The notes below the pieces were generated by a model. That model was not told where the DNA came from. It worked only from the letters and a program-made list of their open reading frames with translations, and did no database searches. Source: Larkinella bovis (GTDB lineage: Bacteria; Bacteroidota; Bacteroidia; Cytophagales; Spirosomataceae). From it: a stretch of DNA of 64,000 bases. Position numbers and translations under genes: made by a program. The stretch covers positions 62,001-126,000 of the forward strand of contig NZ_JBHSMA010000010.1 in assembly GCF_042655385.1 (NCBI RefSeq), read 5' to 3'. This document shows positions 60,486 through 64,000 of this stretch, piece by piece (the stretch's first letter is position 1; each line of letters begins with the position of its first letter).

Positions 60486-61454
60486 TTAGTTGATCACGAG
60501 AACCGCCGTCGAGCGGTTGTAAGCGGCAAAACAACCCAGGCCGCCCTCGATGTTCGAGGGCATCAGAATGGGTTCGGCAAACGGATTGTTGGCCGACTGG
60601 CGCTGTTGCTGGCGTGCCCGGTGATACTGGTAATAATTTTCGTCGGTTTGCAGCACCGATACCCGGATGGTCAGCGGTTTGGAAAACGGGGCGTTTCCGG
60701 TATACGTGCTCTGCGTTGAATCATCGTAAAACGAATAATCAAAGAAAAGCGGTACCTCGCCCCGGGTGGACACGAGTGTCTGTCCATCCTGATTCTGATC
60801 GGTTACAAACTGTTCCAGTCGTCCGAAACCGATGAGGCCGCGCGTCAACACGGTCGGGTCCGTTGGATCGATATGCGCGGTGGGAAAGCGGGAAACCCGG
60901 CTCATGGATTCGCCGTATCCGGCTACCCGGTAATAATTGGTTTCCCCCGCCGGGTCCTGCCAAACCGCCCGTACGCTGTACGTCCACCGGGGTTCGGCGC
61001 CTTCGCCGGAAAACGTTTGGACCGAATCGAGCACAAGCTGCGAAACCGGCACGCTGGCCGGCACTGTACAGGCACTGGTCACGGTTTCAAAACCGGGCGC
61101 ATCGACCTGCAAGGTGTAGGTTTTGCCGGAAAGAACCGGAAACTGACGGGTTTGGGCGGTATAAACCCGCCGATCGGCGTCGTACGATAATGTGATCGTT
61201 TGGCCTTCGCTGGCGATAACCACCGTGGCGTTCTGCACCGTATTGACCGAATCGGTAATGATCTGTCCCAAAACCGTCTGCGAACCCGACACCGAAACCG
61301 CCAAAACCGTATCCTGGGGTGACAGATAACCGTTAACCACCAGCTTGCGGTCGAGTGGCGGCAAGTTCGACGGATCGATTTCCGTGACCAGGTTCTGACA
61401 GGCCATCGTGACCAGCAGCATCAGCGCAAAAAGGGACGACAAACGGAAGGCCAT
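60486..61454 (-). CDS. DUF4249 outer-membrane lipoprotein, module C
   Basis: A 322-residue DUF4249 lipoprotein (lipobox TMAC). It shares with module B the CTVP Cys (SACTVPASVPVSQLV), the YYRVAGYGES segment, the YYQYHRARQQQRQSANNPFAEPI segment and the C-terminal NIEGGLGCFAAYNRS. The N-terminal VVNGYLSPQDTVLAVSVSGSQ lacks the Cys seen in modules A and B. It starts 5 bp after the receptor stop. It is presumably the surface partner of receptor C. Its own downstream neighbour is the oppositely oriented DUF1080 gene, 42 bp away. Confidence 0.9.
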   Translation of the reverse strand: MAFRLSSLFALMLLVTMACQNLVTEIDPSNLPPLDRKLVVNGYLSPQDTVLAVSVSGSQTVLGQIITDSVNTVQNATVVIASEGQTITLSYDADRRVYTAQTRQFPVLSGKTYTLQVDAPGFETVTSACTVPASVPVSQLVLDSVQTFSGEGAEPRWTYSVRAVWQDPAGETNYYRVAGYGESMSRVSRFPTAHIDPTDPTVLTRGLIGFGRLEQFVTDQNQDGQTLVSTRGEVPLFFDYSFYDDSTQSTYTGNAPFSKPLTIRVSVLQTDENYYQYHRARQQQRQSANNPFAEPILMPSNIEGGLGCFAAYNRSTAVLVIN

Positions 61455-61459
61455 GCTGT

Positions 61460-63877
61460 TTAAAATTTAAAACCGTACGTAACCGACGGAACAATCGGGA
61501 ACACCGAATACCGCTCAAAAACCGTCTTGGTCGGCTGGTTGGTCTGTTCGTTGATTTGGGTGGTTAGCTGGTAAAAAAACGGATTCCGGCGGTTGTAGAG
61601 GTTGTACACGCTGAATTCCCAGGTGCGTTCGTGGCGACGCTTTTTCTTGTGAAACTGCACGCCCAGGTCCATCCGGTGGTAGGCTTCGGCCCGGAAACTG
61701 TTTTTGGCGCTGTAGTCGTTGACGGCCCGCCCGTAACTGAAGAACTCATTGATGAACGAGTTGTTGTTGGTAATCACTGGATTAACCTGGTGTGTGGCGG
61801 CCTGGTATTTGGCCAGCGGGACGGTCAGCGCGTTGCCGGTACCGTAGACCCAGGTGCCCGAGAGCGTAATGCCCGGATTCAGTTCGTAAATACCGACTAC
61901 CGAAACGTCGTGCCGCCGGTCGTAGCGCGGGAAAAACTTCCGCCCGAAATTCAGTTCCGGAAACTGCCACTGCGTCCACGACAGCGTGTACCCGGTCCAG
62001 CCCGTAAACCGCCCCAGTTTTTTCTGCAACAGCACTTCCCCGCCGTACGACCAGCCTTTGCCCGCCGTCACATTGTCTTCCCAGCGGACCTGATTGGCCG
62101 ATTCGGGGCTGTTGATCAGCAGAAAACTGGCTCCTTCGCGGTAATTGATAATGCGGTTCATCGTTTTGTAATACCCTTCAACGGTCAGCGTCAGGCCCCG
62201 GGCGGAGCCTTTGTCGGCAAAATCCTTCGCGATGCCGACGGCGATCTGTTGCGACTGCTGCGGTTTTACCTGGTCGGTGGTGGGCACCCAGAGGTCGGTG
62301 GGCAGGCCAATGCCGGTATTGGACAGCAGGTGCACGTACTGGTTCATCAGCGCGTACGACGCCTTCACGGACAACGACGGTTTTAGCACATAAGCCGCCG
62401 AAATGCGGGGTTCGGGGCGCAGGTAATTTACCTGTTTCTGAATGAAATGACTGAGCCGGATTCCGGCGTTGATCCGCCAGCGGGCGTTGGGTCGCCAGGT
62501 ATCCTCGGCGTACAACCCGGATTCCAGCACGTCGATGGCGTCGATTCTGGTCGTGAACTGGTTGATCAGGGTATTCTGCAGGACGACGGCGCTGGGCGTA
62601 AACCGGTGGGCAATGCTCTGGACGCCAAACCGTAACGAGTGCTGCGGAGACGGATAAAAATCAATGTCGTACTTCAGCGAAAAATCCCGGATACCGGAGC
62701 TATACCGCAGCGCAAACCTGTCATTGGAAACGGCATCCGTTTCATCCGACGAAATCCTGAAGTTGTACTTGCTGAAAATCAGCGAGAGGTTGGAAAAAAG
62801 CCGCTGCGAAAACAGGTGGTTCCAGCGGAGTGTCGCCGTGGTGTTCCCCCAGTCGAGGTTGATGTTGGTGCCGCTTTCCTTGTCGTTGGCATAAAACCGG
62901 TCCTGTCCGAAGTAGCCACTGAGGTACAATTTATTCCGGGGGCCAAAGTCGTAATTGGCCTTGGCATTCAGGTCGTAAAAGTAATACCCGGCCACGGTTT
63001 GCCCGTCGGTCTGCTGCTTGATGATGGGCCGGGCCAGCACGTCGAGGTAGGTCCGGCGTCCCGACACCAGAAACGATGATTTGCCCTTTTGTATCGGTCC
63101 TTCGAGCGTCAGCCGGGAGGCAATCAGGCCAATGCCGCCTTCGCCGTGGAGCTTTTCCTTGTTGCCCTCCTTCATATTCATTTCGATCACCGACGACAGC
63201 CGTCCGCCGTAACGCGCCGGAAAACCGCCTTTGATTAGCTCCACGCTCTTGAGCGCATCACCGTTGAAGACCGAGAAAAACCCGAACAAATGGTTGGCGT
63301 TGTAGACGATGGCATCGTCCAGGATCACTAGGTTCTGGTCGGGTCCGCCCCCGCGCACGTAGATACCGGTGCTGCCTTCGGAGCCTTTCTGAACGCCCGG
63401 CATGAGTTGCAATACTTTCAGCACATCCTTTTCGCCCAGGAAAGCCGGTATTTTCCTGATCTGGTTGATGGGAATGTCGATTTTGCTCATCTGCGGGCTA
63501 TCGCTGATTTTTTCCTCGCTGCGATTACCCGTTACGGTAACTTCCGACAGCGCCTGCCCGGGGGTCAGGAAGAGGGAAAGTTCACGGTTTTTTCGCAGGG
63601 AGACGGTTTGCTGGACGGTTTCGTAGCCGACGAAGGAGAAAGCCAGGGTGAGGCTGTCCTGTTGGGGCAGGGTCAGGGAATAAAAACCGTAGGTGTTGGT
63701 GGTGGTTCCGGTGGCGGTGCCGGGCAGGTAGACATTCACGCCGATGAGCGCTTCCTGGCTGCCTTTTTCCCAGACATACCCGCTAATGGTGACGTTGGTT
63801 CGCCCCGAAACGGGTTGGGCAACCAACTGGGTTACAGTTACTAAAAATAGAAAACAGGACAGGAGAAAATGCTTCAT
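61460..63877 (-). CDS. TonB-dependent receptor, module C
   Basis: An 805-residue outer-membrane transporter. Signal peptide (HFLLSCFLFLVTVTQLVAQ), carboxypeptidase-regulatory-like domain, plug (INQIRKIPAFLGEKDVLKVL, GIYVRGGGPDQNLVILDDAIVYN) and barrel ending VTYGFKF. The first ~290 residues are nearly those of module B. The barrel keeps framework strands (LTVEGYYKTMNRIINYREGASFLL, GGEVLLQKKLGRFTGWTGYTLSWTQW) but differs in the segments between, where extracellular loops are expected. No STN domain. It heads the module; 123 bp of upstream sequence remain in the window. Confidence 0.95.
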   Translation of the reverse strand: MKHFLLSCFLFLVTVTQLVAQPVSGRTNVTISGYVWEKGSQEALIGVNVYLPGTATGTTTNTYGFYSLTLPQQDSLTLAFSFVGYETVQQTVSLRKNRELSLFLTPGQALSEVTVTGNRSEEKISDSPQMSKIDIPINQIRKIPAFLGEKDVLKVLQLMPGVQKGSEGSTGIYVRGGGPDQNLVILDDAIVYNANHLFGFFSVFNGDALKSVELIKGGFPARYGGRLSSVIEMNMKEGNKEKLHGEGGIGLIASRLTLEGPIQKGKSSFLVSGRRTYLDVLARPIIKQQTDGQTVAGYYFYDLNAKANYDFGPRNKLYLSGYFGQDRFYANDKESGTNINLDWGNTTATLRWNHLFSQRLFSNLSLIFSKYNFRISSDETDAVSNDRFALRYSSGIRDFSLKYDIDFYPSPQHSLRFGVQSIAHRFTPSAVVLQNTLINQFTTRIDAIDVLESGLYAEDTWRPNARWRINAGIRLSHFIQKQVNYLRPEPRISAAYVLKPSLSVKASYALMNQYVHLLSNTGIGLPTDLWVPTTDQVKPQQSQQIAVGIAKDFADKGSARGLTLTVEGYYKTMNRIINYREGASFLLINSPESANQVRWEDNVTAGKGWSYGGEVLLQKKLGRFTGWTGYTLSWTQWQFPELNFGRKFFPRYDRRHDVSVVGIYELNPGITLSGTWVYGTGNALTVPLAKYQAATHQVNPVITNNNSFINEFFSYGRAVNDYSAKNSFRAEAYHRMDLGVQFHKKKRRHERTWEFSVYNLYNRRNPFFYQLTTQINEQTNQPTKTVFERYSVFPIVPSVTYGFKF

Positions 63878-64000
63878 TCAGGCATTCTATGAGCTTAGTA
63901 TTTGTTATTACGATAGAAGACTTCAAAAAGTATAACGGGCTTCGAAGTTAACAGTTTCGCGCGGGCTGAGTTACGTAAGGAACAGCCTGATAAACACACG

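Noticed and set aside
1..64000. CRISPR arrays, tRNA and rRNA genes, insertion sequences, prophage
   Set aside because: No regularly spaced repeats, cloverleaf structures, rRNA segments, transposase or phage proteins were found on reading both strands.

Overview
The window is chromosomal DNA of a Gram-negative member of the Bacteroidota, most likely a Cytophagales bacterium of the Spirosoma/Larkinella type. The evidence is a SusC/SusD pair, several TonB-dependent receptors with an N-terminal carboxypeptidase-regulatory-like domain, DUF4249 lipoproteins, a hybrid two-component protein ending in an AraC domain, the gene order uppS-bamA-ompH-ompH, and few Shine-Dalgarno sequences. No rRNA or tRNA gene is visible, so the genus is inference. 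I saw no insertion sequence, prophage, CRISPR array or clearly broken gene.

Layout. 1-6.4 kb: a TolC/RND/membrane-fusion efflux operon and a small VOC protein. 6.6-11.8 kb: an exported sulfatase and a 1149-residue ThuA/sugar-dehydrogenase/PKD/cytochrome c/carbohydrate-binding fusion. 12-14.2 kb: an ECF sigma factor without a visible anti-sigma partner, a beta carbonic anhydrase and an unknown membrane protein. 14.4-18.7 kb: a giant hybrid sensor kinase. 18.7-28 kb: mixed single genes (an exported protein usually labelled asparagine synthetase B, an ankyrin protein, a DMT transporter, thioredoxin, a SnoaL-like protein, a methyltransferase, an FKBP lipoprotein, a metallo-hydrolase, a fasciclin lipoprotein, a DUF1080 protein). 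28-33.1 kb: SusC/SusD. 33.7-38.5 kb: a TonB receptor, a small exported protein, and a LytS-type kinase with its LytTR regulator, probably one operon. 39.3-44.3 kb: a LytTR protein with a degenerate receiver, whose 3' end overlaps the 3' end of a hybrid two-component regulator on the other strand. 44.8-49.6 kb: the envelope-biogenesis operon uppS-bamA-ompH-ompH. 49.8-52.4 kb: an unknown secreted protein and an aldo/keto reductase. 52.5-63.9 kb: three tandem TonB-receptor/DUF4249-lipoprotein modules on the minus strand, with one DUF1080 gene inserted on the plus strand.

How the genes work together. Most of the window serves the cell envelope: outer-membrane uptake (five TonB-dependent receptors), drug or metal efflux, outer-membrane protein assembly, and surface or periplasmic sugar processing. 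Four two-component regulators are present. The three receptor/DUF4249 modules are the best candidate for an under-described system: each pairs a receptor with a lipoprotein at 4-9 bp spacing, as SusC pairs with SusD. Two of the receptors share nearly identical N-terminal halves but divergent barrels. At sequence level, the word AAACCG/CGGTTT is strongly over-represented, and several intergenic regions hold nested palindromes built from it.
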